Part shown: one piece after another, positions 8,088 through 16,437 of the stretch
Layout: every line of letters starts with the position of its first letter
Position numbering within the stretch: position 1 is the first letter of the stretch
Source: Actinomycetes bacterium
Lineage (GTDB): Bacteria > Actinomycetota > Acidimicrobiia > Acidimicrobiales > Palsa-688
NCBI GenBank assembly: GCA_021816565.1
Contig: JAKAXN010000038.1
Location: 1 to 21,055 of the forward strand
DNA: 21,055 bases
Reading direction: 5' to 3'
The notes under the pieces: generated by a model
Told to the model about the DNA's origin: nothing
What the model saw: the letters and a program-made list of their open reading frames with translations, nothing else
The model's database searches: none
Translations under genes and position numbers: made by a program

Positions 8088-8096
8088 CTGACGTCG

Positions 8097-8996
8097 ATGT
8101 CGCGCCCGATGCCAGACGTACGCCGCACCGCCCGCCAGGCCACCCTGCTCATCCCCGACGGGGTGATCTCCCGGCTCCCGTCCCGGCTGGCCACCCGGCT
8201 GGAGGCGGTGAGGGAGTGGCAGCGCAACGAGCCCTACCGGGTCCCGGGTGGGATCTCCCCCCTGGACAACGTGGCCTACAACCGGTCCCTGTGGGACTGG
8301 TACGCCACCCGCTGGGACGACCCGGAGTTCCAGCGGTGGAACGTCGAGATGGAGGGCAAGCCGGATTCCGCGGTGCAGTCCCTGAAGGACCTCGGCGACG
8401 AGTGGGGCGACGCCCAGGCGGTGCAGCAGGTGGTCTCGGAGTGGATCCACCCCCACCTCCGGGCCGACTCCGTGGTCGGCGAGATCGGCACCGGCGGAGC
8501 CCGCATCGCCTCCCTCGTGGCTCCCCGGTCGGGGGAGTTCCACGCTTTCGACGTGGCCCCGCTCATGCTCGAGAGGGCCCGCCGGCGCCTCCGGGGCGTC
8601 CCCAACTGTCACTTCCATGTCGTCGACAGGCCAGAGCTGCCGGTTGAGCTGAACCAGCGCTTCGATTTCATCTACTCATTCGACGTCTTCGTCCACCTCG
8701 ACCTGCACACCCAGTGGTCCTACCTCCAGGAGTTCTCCCGGGTCCTCCGCCCGGGAGGCCGGGCCTTCCTGCACACCGCCAACCTGGCGTCGGAGGACGG
8801 CTGGAAGCGCTTCGAGTCGCAGGGCGTCTACCGGGTGGAGGGCTTCTACTTCGTGGTCCCCGAGATGGTGCGCGAGCTGTGCCGACGAGCCGGCCTGCGC
8901 GTCGTCGAGGAGCGGTCGGCGGGCTCGGGCAGCGGCAACTTCTACTACGAGCGGGACTACCTGGTCCTGCTCGAGAAGCCGGCTGCCGCCGGGTGA
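8097..8996 (+). CDS. class I SAM-dependent methyltransferase
   Basis: This 299-residue protein has a C-terminal methyltransferase domain: motif I VGEIGTGGARIASL (127-140), acidic strand end FHAFDVAPLMLERA (148-161), FDFIYSFDVFVHL (189-201) and LRPGGRAFLHTAN. The first 110 residues form an extension rich in Trp and charged residues (YNRSLWDWYATRWDD, 61-75), as seen in methyltransferases of glycan clusters. ATG 8097 is preferred over ATG 8109 because of the -10-like box 9 nt upstream. The stop overlaps the next gene's GTG as GTGA. Function within the glycan pathway is likely but the acceptor is not known. Confidence 0.85.
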   Translation: MSRPMPDVRRTARQATLLIPDGVISRLPSRLATRLEAVREWQRNEPYRVPGGISPLDNVAYNRSLWDWYATRWDDPEFQRWNVEMEGKPDSAVQSLKDLGDEWGDAQAVQQVVSEWIHPHLRADSVVGEIGTGGARIASLVAPRSGEFHAFDVAPLMLERARRRLRGVPNCHFHVVDRPELPVELNQRFDFIYSFDVFVHLDLHTQWSYLQEFSRVLRPGGRAFLHTANLASEDGWKRFESQGVYRVEGFYFVVPEMVRELCRRAGLRVVEERSAGSGSGNFYYERDYLVLLEKPAAAG

Positions 8997-9964
8997 CCGC
9001 AGCCGGTCCCGGCCATCCGGCCGGCGGGCGGGGCGTCGGCCGGCGCGGGCCCAAGCCCGGGCACGCCTACCGACCGGGGCCCCGCCCGGCCCGGCCGTCG
9101 GTGTCGGTGGTGATCCCCGTCCACGGCCACCAGCCCTACCTGGCGGACCAGATCGAGGCGCTGGCCGCCCAGTGCTACCCGGGCTGGTGGGAGGTCCTGA
9201 TCTGCGACAACGGCTGCGACGCCTACACGCTGTCGCTGGCCGCCCGCCACGGATCGGGCATCGAGAACCTGCGGGTGGTCGACGCCACCGCCCGGCCCGG
9301 GGCCTGCTACGCCCGCAACCGCGGCGTGGAGGAGGCCAGAGGAGACCTGATCCTCATCTGCGACGCCGACGACGTGGTCGGTGACGGATGGATCGACGCC
9401 CTGGTCCGGGCCGCCGGCCACGCCGACCTGGTGGGCGGCCACGTCGACTACGGCCGGCTCAACACCGCCCTGGCCGCGGCCTGGAGGATGCCCCTCACCG
9501 ACGGCCGGTTGCCGACGCAGCTCGACTTCCTGCCGTTCGCGGTGGGCTGCAACCTGGCGGTGTGGCGGGACCTGTACCTGGCCGTGGGCGGCTGCGACGA
9601 GGAGGTGGTGGGCGGCCGGGGCGGCGACGACGTGGATCTGTCGTGGCGCGTGCAGCTCGCCGGCGGGCGCCTGGCCTTCGCTCCCGGGGCCGTGGTCCAC
9701 TACCGGCTCCGGTCCGACCTGCGCTCGCTGGTCCGCCAGATGTACGGCTACGGCCAGTCTTCGGCGGTGCTGTACCGCAACTACCGCCGCTACGGCGCCC
9801 GCCGTCGTCCGGCCGGCGAGGCGGTCCACTTCTGGCTGCACGTGCTGCGCCGGGGGCCCGGCCTGGCCCGCTCGCCCGAGGCCGGAGGTCACAAGCTCAC
9901 CCAGATCGCCTACCACCTCGGGGAGATGCGGGGCGCGCTGCGCTACCGGGTGCTCTTCTGGTGA
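8993..9964 (+). CDS. GT2-family glycosyltransferase
   Basis: This 323-residue GT-A enzyme has SVSVVIPVHGHQPYLADQI (36-54), LICDNGCD (69-76), ARNRGVEEARGDLILICDADD (107-127, DxD at 124-126) and a downstream GGDDVDLSWRVQLAG that holds the catalytic acidic residues. About 35 residues before the first strand are Gly-, Pro- and Arg-rich and of low complexity. The start GTG 8993 overlaps the methyltransferase stop as GTGA, indicating coupled translation. The 3' end overlaps the convergent minus-strand GT2 by 22 bp (9943-9964), leaving no room for a separate terminator. Donor and acceptor are not assignable. Confidence 0.87.
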   Translation: MTAAGPGHPAGGRGVGRRGPKPGHAYRPGPRPARPSVSVVIPVHGHQPYLADQIEALAAQCYPGWWEVLICDNGCDAYTLSLAARHGSGIENLRVVDATARPGACYARNRGVEEARGDLILICDADDVVGDGWIDALVRAAGHADLVGGHVDYGRLNTALAAAWRMPLTDGRLPTQLDFLPFAVGCNLAVWRDLYLAVGGCDEEVVGGRGGDDVDLSWRVQLAGGRLAFAPGAVVHYRLRSDLRSLVRQMYGYGQSSAVLYRNYRRYGARRRPAGEAVHFWLHVLRRGPGLARSPEAGGHKLTQIAYHLGEMRGALRYRVLFW

Positions 9965-10923
9965 AGGCGGTGCCGGGCTGAGCGTCGCGCCTCGCGGACC
10001 GTGCGGGCCAGCGCCGGCGGGACGGCGGGCAGGAGCCCGGCCTTGACGGCCAGGCCGGCCAGCCAGGGAGCCAGGATGGGCGATCGCAGCAGGGTGGTGT
10101 CGGGGGCCAGGGCCCGGCGCAACACCGCCGTCAGGGGTGACGGGTCGCCCCGGCGGTACGACTCGAGGGCCGGCTCGAAGCCGCGGGCGGCGGCGACGAT
10201 GGCGGCCCCCGCCCGTCGGTCGGCGGGGTCCAGGCGGGCCACGAAGGCGTCCCGGAGCCGCCAGTCGAGCTCCTCGTGGGCCACGTTGGTCACCTGCCCG
10301 GGGTGGACCCTCAGGTCGGCCACGGTGTCGGGGATCAGCGCGAACGGCCGGGGGTAGGCCCGCAGCACCAGGTCCCGGTCCTCGAAGCGGCGCAGGTCCT
10401 CGGACCAGCCGCCCAGGTCGGCCACCACCGCCGTCCTCCAAAGGAGGGCCGCCGGGTACATGCCCCAGCAGAACAGGACCTCCTTCCACACCGGCCGGGT
10501 GGTGGGCCACCTCGGATGGATGGTCCTGGGCCGGTCGGTGGGCGCCCCGAAGCGGTGGCCGGCCCCCGCCGCCCCGGCCGCCCGGGGGTGGCGCTCCAGA
10601 GCCGCCAACAGGCGGTCGATGGCTCCCTGGCGCAGGACGTCGTCGTCGTCGAGGAACATGACGTAGGGCGTCCGGCACAGGTCGAAACCCCGGTTGCGGG
10701 CCGCTGCGCCTCCGGCTGCGGGGTGGACGTGGACGGCGGTGACCAGAGGGGCGTTCAGGCGGTCCAGCCAGGTCGCGGTGTCGTCCTCGGATCCGTCATT
10801 GACGACCACCACCCGGGCCACGGCCGGTCCCTGGGCCACGGCGCTGGCGACGGCCTCCTCCAGGAAGGGCCGACGATTGTGGGTGGGGATGACGATCGTG
10901 ACCGCCCCGGCCCTCGACTCCAC
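9943..10923 (-). CDS. GT2-family glycosyltransferase
   Basis: This 326-residue GT-A enzyme is the last gene of the hemE-to-capsule run. It has VTIVIPTHNRRPFLEEAV (8-25), VVVVNDGSEDDT (38-49), AARNRGFDLCRTPYVMFLDDDD (74-95) at the DxD site, and FEDRDLVLRAY as the downstream acidic motif. The C terminus carries hydrophobic stretches and a basic tail. GTG 10923 starts 20 nt after the stop of the CpsD-like gene. The run of Asp at the DxD site is coded by a (GAC)n-like stretch at about 10636-10653. It resembles WbbL/WcaA-like glycan glycosyltransferases; the sugar is not predictable. Confidence 0.87.
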   Translation of the reverse strand: MESRAGAVTIVIPTHNRRPFLEEAVASAVAQGPAVARVVVVNDGSEDDTATWLDRLNAPLVTAVHVHPAAGGAAARNRGFDLCRTPYVMFLDDDDVLRQGAIDRLLAALERHPRAAGAAGAGHRFGAPTDRPRTIHPRWPTTRPVWKEVLFCWGMYPAALLWRTAVVADLGGWSEDLRRFEDRDLVLRAYPRPFALIPDTVADLRVHPGQVTNVAHEELDWRLRDAFVARLDPADRRAGAAIVAAARGFEPALESYRRGDPSPLTAVLRRALAPDTTLLRSPILAPWLAGLAVKAGLLPAVPPALARTVREARRSARHRLHQKSTR

Positions 10924-10943
10924 GGCCCCGCCGGCGGGCTCTC

Positions 10944-11582
10944 TCAGCGGCGTTCCCGGTTGTAGAGCACCCCGAGCGCCGGGATGCCCGACAGCTTCAG
11001 GGCCGCCGCCACCTCGTCCAGGGCGGTGGCCCGGGTCCGGCGTTCCTGCACCACGACCACCGCCCCGTCCGTGTGGGCCCCGATGAGCCGGCCGTCGGCG
11101 AAGGCCAGCAGGGGAGGGGTGTCCACGAGGACCAGGTCGGCGTCGGAGGCCAGCTCCGCCAGCATCGGCGCCAGGGCGCCGTCCGACAGCAGCCGGCCCG
11201 GATCGGCCGGGGGGTTGCCGGCTGCCAGCAGGCGAACCCCGCTCCCACCGTCGGCGGGGCCTTCCGCCACGGTGGTGACCGCCTGCAGGCACTCCGGCAG
11301 GGCCTTCAACCGACCCAGCACCTCGGCCGCTCCGACCGGGTTCGCTGCTCCCAGGCCCCGGTGGAGGTCCGGCCGGCGCAGATCCAGGTCCACCGCCACC
11401 ACCCGCATGCCCGTTTCCGCCAGGGCCCGGGCCAGCCCGGCGCAGGCCGTGGTGCGGCCCTCGCCCCGGGCCGCACCGGTCACCACGGCCACGCGGCCCG
11501 GGGCCCGGCCCAGGGCCGCGACCAGTCCGGCGCCGGCCGCCCGGAACGTCTCCTGCCACGAAGGGGTGTCGGCCCGGGCCAT
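10944..11582 (-). CDS. CpsD/YwqD-like capsular polysaccharide ATPase with atypical Walker A
   Basis: This 212-residue cytosolic P-loop protein resembles the ATPase partner of polysaccharide co-polymerases (bacterial tyrosine kinase family, MinD-like). The P-loop is GAARGEGRTT (36-45): the Walker A lysine of the family's GEGK[ST] is Arg43 here (codon CGC). The Walker A' motif VVAVDLDLRRPDL (61-73) and Walker B DLVLVDTPP (149-157) are intact. The C terminus ends LYNRERR and lacks the Tyr-rich tail that BY-kinases autophosphorylate; Tyr207 is the only tyrosine in that region. It sits 5 nt after the Wzz-like gene, the usual partner. It probably regulates chain length, but kinase activity is doubtful. 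Confidence 0.85.
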   Translation of the reverse strand: MARADTPSWQETFRAAGAGLVAALGRAPGRVAVVTGAARGEGRTTACAGLARALAETGMRVVAVDLDLRRPDLHRGLGAANPVGAAEVLGRLKALPECLQAVTTVAEGPADGGSGVRLLAAGNPPADPGRLLSDGALAPMLAELASDADLVLVDTPPLLAFADGRLIGAHTDGAVVVVQERRTRATALDEVAAALKLSGIPALGVLYNRERR

Positions 11583-11587
11583 GCTCG

Positions 11588-12358
11588 TCAGCCGACCTCT
11601 GCTCCGGCCGGTGCCGGCTCGACCCGGCGGGCCGGGGACGCCCCCAGCTGCGGGAAGGCCGGAACGGTGGCCAGGAGCGGGGCCCCCAGGCGCCGCTCCG
11701 CCTCTTCCGGGTCCTTGACCGTCACATCGAGGTACTCCACCAGGACGGCCAGGGCGACGGCCACCAACAGCCCGAAGACGCCGGCTACGGCCACGTCCCG
11801 CTTGTGCCCGGGAACGGCCGACGCGCCGGCTGGGCCGGCCGGCCCGAACGACTCGAGCGAGATGGCCGGCGCGGCACCGGAACCGGCCCCGCGGCCGCCG
11901 GTCGCGCCGGATCCCGTCCCGACCTGGGCCACGAACGCGTCGGCCATCCCGGTGGCCAGCTCCTGGGCTACCTGGGGCGAGGGATCCTTCACCGAGATGG
12001 TGATGAGCTGGGTGTACTGGACCGCCGAGGCGCTGGTCTCGGCCAGCACCTGCCCCACCGAGCGCGGCGCGCCCGTGGCCCTGATGGCCTGGGCCGCCAC
12101 CGGGGCGGTGTCCACCAGGTGCGAGTAGGTGATCACCAGGGTGTTGAGCCCGGCCGCCTGGTTGGTGGTGGGCAGGTTCCCGCCCCCGGGGCCGCCGGTG
12201 GTGTAGGACCGGGGCCCGACCAGCACGGTGCTCGAGGACGTGTAGGAGGTCGCCTGGTGGGGGGTCAGGGCGTATCCGACCGCCAGGGCCACGATCACGG
12301 TCACGGCGATCAGCGCCCACCGTCGTACCAGTAGTCGGATGTAGCGCCGTAGTTCCAT
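11588..12358 (-). CDS. Wzz/YveK-type polysaccharide co-polymerase
   Basis: This 256-residue membrane protein has the Wzz topology: short cytosolic MELRRYIRLLVRRW, membrane segment 1 at about 15-31, an extracytoplasmic domain, membrane segment 2 at about 188-207, then a cytosolic tail. The loop before segment 2 (about 147-187) is Gly/Ala/Pro-rich and contains a PGHK, like the Pro-rich motif of Wzz proteins. It would set polymer chain length with the adjacent CpsD-like ATPase and the Wzy-like protein. ATG 12358 is chosen; TTG 12373 would add five residues and overlap the upstream gene by 11 bp. The ATG lies 4 nt after the upstream stop. No clear Shine-Dalgarno is seen, consistent with coupling. 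Confidence 0.87.
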   Translation of the reverse strand: MELRRYIRLLVRRWALIAVTVIVALAVGYALTPHQATSYTSSSTVLVGPRSYTTGGPGGGNLPTTNQAAGLNTLVITYSHLVDTAPVAAQAIRATGAPRSVGQVLAETSASAVQYTQLITISVKDPSPQVAQELATGMADAFVAQVGTGSGATGGRGAGSGAAPAISLESFGPAGPAGASAVPGHKRDVAVAGVFGLLVAVALAVLVEYLDVTVKDPEEAERRLGAPLLATVPAFPQLGASPARRVEPAPAGAEVG

Positions 12359-12362
12359 GACG

Positions 12363-14003
12363 TCAGCCGCCAACTGTAGTCAGAGCCACGGGACGGCCCG
12401 CATCGGACGGCTCGGGAGCGGGCCCGCCCGCCGGCCGGTCCGCATCCGGACCGAGGTCCATGCCCACCGCGGTCCACACGATCACCGCGGTTATCAGGCT
12501 CAGCCACACCTGCAGCAGCAGCCCGGCCAGGGCCAGGCCCACGAACGCCCCCGACCAGGCCCCGGCGGTCCACGACCCGCGCTCTCTCGCCGCCCGACGC
12601 AGGCGTCGGGCGACCAGGACGGTCAGGCCCATGAACGGGACGAGGGAGAAGACCCCTGTCTCGTTGCCGATCTGCAGGTACTGGTCCTCGCTGGTCAGCG
12701 TGGTGGCCACCCCGAAGCGGGTGCCGTTGGTGCCGCCGGTGCCGAGGCCCCGACCCAGCGGCTGGTTGAGCAGGGCGGAGGTGCCCTTCCCGAGAGCCGT
12801 GAGGTGCACCGTCGTCGAGTGGTCCTGGCCGTTGATGGCCGCGGTGGCCCGGGTGCCCAGGCCCACGGCCAGCGCCACGGGCAGCAGCAGCACCACGGTC
12901 AGGCCGGCCAGGAGCGAGAGCTGCACCCGGCGCAGCCGGTCCCGGTGGGGCAGGGGCCGCAGGACCATGGCGGCCACCACCGCCCCGGCCAGGATGGCGT
13001 CGCGGGTCTGGGTCAGCACCAGCGCCACCGCCACCAGGAAGGTCCCGGCCGCCACCAGCCACCGTCGCCTCCCGTTGCCCGCCAGGTACTCGCACCCTAT
13101 GGCCAGGCACCCCACCAGGAAGAATGCGCACTCGAGCTGGTCGATGAAGATCGAGCCGATCCGGAGCAGCTTGTGGCCGGCGGTGAGGGTGTAGACGCGG
13201 ACGTCCTCCAGGTTGTGCACCGGGGTCTTCAGGACCTCGGTCTGGTAGTGGGTCACGCCCAGGGTGTGGACCACGAAGTGGTTCCACGAGGACGAGGCCA
13301 GGTACTCGTAGGCCCCGGTCAGCGAGACCACCACCCCGACGGCGAAGGTGATGAGAGCGAACCGCCGGCGGTCCCGGCGGGAGATCCCCAGGTGGCGGGC
13401 CACGAGGAACATGACCACGAAGAACACGTCGTTGCGCAGAGCCGTGTTCAAGATGGTGCTCGCCGTCGGCGGCCCGTCCGGGCCGGCGGCCACGAACAGG
13501 GTGGGAGCCAGCCGGTACAGGCTGACCACCACCACGTAGCTGAGCGCGGTCCAGTCGAGGGCGTCGAGGGGCCGGTGCCGGTGGTTGCGGGCGGCGCGCA
13601 GGGCCAGGCCCACCGCCACCAGCTCGATCCAGTAGCCGAGGTCCCTCACCACCGACGCCCCGAGCCCGGCCCGGTAGGCGGCGGAGAGGACGAACAGCTG
13701 GAACGGGTACACGACCGGGATGGCGAACAGGAACCAGCGGGGCCTGAGGTAGACGACGGCGATCAGGCCGGCGGCCACCAGGACGGCGTCCACCCGGGCC
13801 AGGTGCGAACGGGCGAGCAGGATCCCGAGGGCCGCCACCGGGGGTGCCAGCCAGGCCCAGCCCCCGGCCGGCACCAGGCTCCCAGGCACGAGGCTCTCCG
13901 GCACCAGGCGGGCCGGGATCAGGCGGCCCGGTACCGGGCGGGCCGGGGCTTCCCCGCTTCCAGGGGAGGCCGGGTCGGGCGGAGCGCCCGCCCCTCTAGG
14001 CAC
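12363..14003 (-). CDS. O-antigen polymerase/ligase-like membrane protein (Wzy_C type)
   Basis: This 546-residue polytopic protein has about ten hydrophobic segments and ends with a cytosolic Pro/Gly-rich tail. A large loop is followed by LGRGLG and SEDQYLQIGNETGVFSLVPF, matching the Wzy/WaaL signature in which a glycine-rich turn precedes a [HD]-x-Y-L motif. Such proteins polymerise repeat units or ligate glycan to an acceptor on the outer membrane-leaflet side. The first 50 residues are unusual: a Pro-rich tract with five degenerate pentapeptides ([RS][LP][VI]P[AEG]). GTG 14003 overlaps the hemY stop by 8 bp. A later start within the repeat is possible, so the N terminus is uncertain. Polymerase versus ligase is not decided. 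Confidence 0.82.
   Translation of the reverse strand: MPRGAGAPPDPASPGSGEAPARPVPGRLIPARLVPESLVPGSLVPAGGWAWLAPPVAALGILLARSHLARVDAVLVAAGLIAVVYLRPRWFLFAIPVVYPFQLFVLSAAYRAGLGASVVRDLGYWIELVAVGLALRAARNHRHRPLDALDWTALSYVVVVSLYRLAPTLFVAAGPDGPPTASTILNTALRNDVFFVVMFLVARHLGISRRDRRRFALITFAVGVVVSLTGAYEYLASSSWNHFVVHTLGVTHYQTEVLKTPVHNLEDVRVYTLTAGHKLLRIGSIFIDQLECAFFLVGCLAIGCEYLAGNGRRRWLVAAGTFLVAVALVLTQTRDAILAGAVVAAMVLRPLPHRDRLRRVQLSLLAGLTVVLLLPVALAVGLGTRATAAINGQDHSTTVHLTALGKGTSALLNQPLGRGLGTGGTNGTRFGVATTLTSEDQYLQIGNETGVFSLVPFMGLTVLVARRLRRAARERGSWTAGAWSGAFVGLALAGLLLQVWLSLITAVIVWTAVGMDLGPDADRPAGGPAPEPSDAGRPVALTTVGG
13870..13944 (-). repeat. five 15-bp tandem units in the wzy-like N-terminal coding region
   Basis: Five contiguous 15-bp units run from 13944 down to 13870 on the coding strand. 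The in-frame peptides are RPVPG, RLIPA, RLVPE, SLVPG and SLVPA, giving consensus [RS]-L-[VI]-P-x. As the unit is a multiple of three, copy-number change would keep the frame. The units are similar but not identical (for example GGCACCAGGCTCCCA and GGCACGAGGCTCTCC on the plus strand), so the array is old or selected at protein level. It precedes the first membrane segment. Confidence 0.8.
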
Positions 14004-15363
14004 CGGTCGCCGCCAGCACCGCCTCCGCGGCCGCCCGCCCCGAGCGTATGCACGCCGGGATGCCGGCCCCGCCGTAGCTGGACCCGGCCAGCGCCACCCG
14101 CCCGTCGCTGGCGGCCGCCAGCGACCGGGTGATCCCCTCCACCACGGCGGTGTGACCGACCCGGTAGAGGGGGAACGAAGCCGGCCACCGGCTCAGGCGC
14201 ATCTCGCCCGGTCGGATCGGGACCCCCAGGGCCTGACCGAACTCGTCGAGGAGCCGGGTGGTCAGCTCATCGTCGTCGAGGTCGTCGACCCGGCGGTCGT
14301 TGAAGCGGCCGGCCGAGAGGCGCACGATGGTCCCCGCCGCGGAGTCGCTCTCCCCGGGCCACTTGTTGCTGAAGAACGAGCAGGCGGTCATGAGGCGACG
14401 CTCGGCCCCGGTGACCAGGAATCCGTTGTAACCGGCCGGCGGGGCCCACTGCTCGGCCGGCACCGTCAGTGTCAGGACCGCCACGGAGGTGAAGGCGATG
14501 CCGTCCAGCCCGGTCGGGGCGTCCCGGTCCAGGAGGCGGGCTGCGCCCGGGGCGGGAACGGCCAGGATGGTCCCGTCGAAGCGGTCGCCCGGCCCCGCCC
14601 CGGTGGTCACCGTCACCGCGTCCCCGCCGGTGGACACCCGCGAGACGGCCTCCGGGCGGAACTCCACCCCCCGGTCGCGGAGGGCCCGCTCCAGGGCGGC
14701 GACCAGGCTTCCCATTCCCTGCCTGGGGGCCAGGAACACCGGCCCGCCAGCCCCCGGTGCCGGGGTGGCCGGCCGGCGCAGCCCGAGCAGGAGGCTGCGC
14801 GACGAGCGGGCGGCGGCCAGGACATGGGGCGCCACGACCGCGGTGCTCAGCTCGTCCAGAGGGGCGGCGTGGATCCCGCCGAGCAGCGGCTCGACCAGCC
14901 GGTCGGCGACCTGGCGCCCGAAGCGTCCCGACACCAGGGAGCCGACGCTCACGTCGTCGCCCAGCTTCGAGCGGGGCAGCACCAGGTCCAGACCGGCCCG
15001 GGCCATCCCGGCCGGGCTCAGCAGACCGGAACGGATCACCGGCCACAACCGACCGGGCACCCCGAGCACCAGGCCCTCCGGGATGGGGCGGAGCCGCCCG
15101 CCGGACCACAGCAGGGTGCGCCCCGCGGCCGGCGCGACCAGGTCGTCCAGGCCCAGTTCGGCGCACAGGGCGGTGGCCTCAGGGGTACGGACCAGGAAGG
15201 CGTCGGGCCCCTCGTCGACCGGCCGGCCGGCGAACAGGGAGGTGCGCAGCTTCCCGCCCACCCGCCCCGGTTCGTACACGACCACGCGCGTGCCCGGCCG
15301 GGAGCTGAGGCTCCAGGCCGCGGCCAGGCCGGAGATCCCGCCCCCGACGACGGCGAAGCTCAT
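13996..15363 (-). CDS. hemY: coproporphyrinogen/protoporphyrinogen oxidase, HemY family
   Basis: This 455-residue FAD enzyme oxidises a porphyrinogen to a porphyrin in heme synthesis. The N terminus has the dinucleotide motif [15 protein letters not shown] (5-19), then [12 protein letters not shown] (30-41) and [11 protein letters not shown] (49-59). The later [11 protein letters not shown] and the C-terminal [22 protein letters not shown] are HemY hallmarks of flavin binding. In actinobacteria this family mostly works as coproporphyrinogen III oxidase (CgoX) in the coproporphyrin-dependent branch, an expectation from lineage, not read from the sequence. ATG 15363 overlaps the hemE stop as ATGA. 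The partners hemH and hemQ are absent from the window. Its stop overlaps the start of the capsule gene. Confidence 0.93.
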   Translation of the reverse strand: MSFAVVGGGISGLAAAWSLSSRPGTRVVVYEPGRVGGKLRTSLFAGRPVDEGPDAFLVRTPEATALCAELGLDDLVAPAAGRTLLWSGGRLRPIPEGLVLGVPGRLWPVIRSGLLSPAGMARAGLDLVLPRSKLGDDVSVGSLVSGRFGRQVADRLVEPLLGGIHAAPLDELSTAVVAPHVLAAARSSRSLLLGLRRPATPAPGAGGPVFLAPRQGMGSLVAALERALRDRGVEFRPEAVSRVSTGGDAVTVTTGAGPGDRFDGTILAVPAPGAARLLDRDAPTGLDGIAFTSVAVLTLTVPAEQWAPPAGYNGFLVTGAERRLMTACSFFSNKWPGESDSAAGTIVRLSAGRFNDRRVDDLDDDELTTRLLDEFGQALGVPIRPGEMRLSRWPASFPLYRVGHTAVVEGITRSLAAASDGRVALAGSSYGGAGIPACIRSGRAAAEAVLAATGA

Positions 15364-16382
15364 CCCACCGGACCGGACTCGTGGCAGAACGCCACCAGCT
15401 CGGTCAGCACCCCCGGATCGCTCTCGGGGTAGACGCCGTGGCCCAGATTGAATATGTGTCCTCGCCCGCCGCCGCGCACCAGCACGTCGCGGGCCGCCTC
15501 CCGGGTGGCGTCCCAGCCGGCCAGCACGACCGCCGGGTCCAGGTTCCCCTGGACGGCCACGCCGGTACCGAGCCGCTGCCGGGCCCGGTCGAGCGGGACC
15601 CTCCAGTCCACGCCGACCACGTCCGCCCCGGCCTCCGCCATCAGCTCCAGCAGCTCGCCGGTGCCCACCCCGAAGTGGATGCGGGGTACCCCCAGATCGG
15701 CCAGACCCTCGAAGATCTTCCGGGAGGCGGGCAGCACCGAGCGCTGGTAGTCGGCCGGGGAGAGGGCACCGACCCAGCTGTCGAACAGCTGCACGGCCTG
15801 GGCGCCGGCGCGGACCTGGGCCCGCAGGGTGGCCAGAGCCATGTCGGCCAGGCGGTCGAGCAGCTGAGCCCACAGGTCCGGCTCCTGCCACATCATGGTC
15901 TTGGTCCGGATGTGGTCGCGCGACGGGCCCCCCTCCACCAGGTAGCTGGCCAGGGTGAAGGGGGCCCCGGCGAAACCGATGAGGGGGACAGCCAGCTCGG
16001 CCCGCAGCAGTCGCACCGTCTCCAGCACGAAGGGGATGTCGGTCTCCGGCTCGAGAGGGCGGAGCCGGTCCAGGTCGGCGGCCGAGGAGAACGGGGTCTC
16101 CACCACCGGTCCGACGCCGGCCTTCACATCCAGGCCGAAGCCGACGGCCCAGACCGGCACGACTATGTCGGAGAACAGGATGGCGGCGTCGACCCCGTAG
16201 CGCCGCACCGGCTGCATGGTGATCTCGGCGGCCAGCTCCGGGGAGCGGATGGACTCGAGGATGCTGCCGTGGCGGCGCAGCTCCCGGTACTCCGGGAGGG
16301 CCCGGCCGGCCTGGCGCATGAACCAGACCGGGACGTGCTCCGCCGGCTGGCGGCGGCACGCGTCGAGGAAGGGGGCTGTCAA
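15360..16382 (-). CDS. hemE: uroporphyrinogen decarboxylase
   Basis: This cytosolic enzyme decarboxylates uroporphyrinogen III to coproporphyrinogen III. The signature [18 protein letters not shown] lies at about 17-34, with the conserved Arg residues that bind substrate, and ILFSDI (68-73) carries the catalytic Asp. Further hallmarks are [13 protein letters not shown], the [10 protein letters not shown] segment and [13 protein letters not shown] near the C terminus. With TTG 16382 the protein has 340 residues, the usual length, and a family-like N terminus. The in-frame ATG at 16484 would add 34 non-conserved residues. No Shine-Dalgarno is seen before the TTG. The TTG overlaps the TGA of a possible 17-codon ORF. 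It is the first gene of the run that continues into capsule genes. Confidence 0.92.
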   Translation of the reverse strand: MTAPFLDACRRQPAEHVPVWFMRQAGRALPEYRELRRHGSILESIRSPELAAEITMQPVRRYGVDAAILFSDIVVPVWAVGFGLDVKAGVGPVVETPFSSAADLDRLRPLEPETDIPFVLETVRLLRAELAVPLIGFAGAPFTLASYLVEGGPSRDHIRTKTMMWQEPDLWAQLLDRLADMALATLRAQVRAGAQAVQLFDSWVGALSPADYQRSVLPASRKIFEGLADLGVPRIHFGVGTGELLELMAEAGADVVGVDWRVPLDRARQRLGTGVAVQGNLDPAVVLAGWDATREAARDVLVRGGGRGHIFNLGHGVYPESDPGVLTELVAFCHESGPVG

Positions 16383-16432
16383 CGGGGCCGCTGCACGGCG
16401 GGCCGGTGGGACCGGTATGGCCGAATGAGCAC
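16379..16432 (-). CDS. possible 17-codon leader ORF overlapping the hemE start
   Basis: GTG at 16432 opens a 17-residue frame, [17 protein letters not shown], rich in Arg and Pro, ending in TGA at 16381-16379. The TGA overlaps the TTG start of hemE (TTGA), the arrangement used for translational coupling at other junctions here. A TAGCAT box (16443 to 16438) lies 5 nt before the GTG, slightly too close for a strict leaderless start at the normal 7-nt distance. No homology was recognised. It may be chance. Confidence 0.25.
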   Translation of the reverse strand: MLIRPYRSHRPAVQRPR

Positions 16433-16437
16433 GGCAG

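Noticed and set aside
10636..10653. Trinucleotide GTC/GAC run.
   Set aside because: It encodes the conserved DDDD of a GT2 DxD motif and is too short to be a meaningful simple-sequence array.
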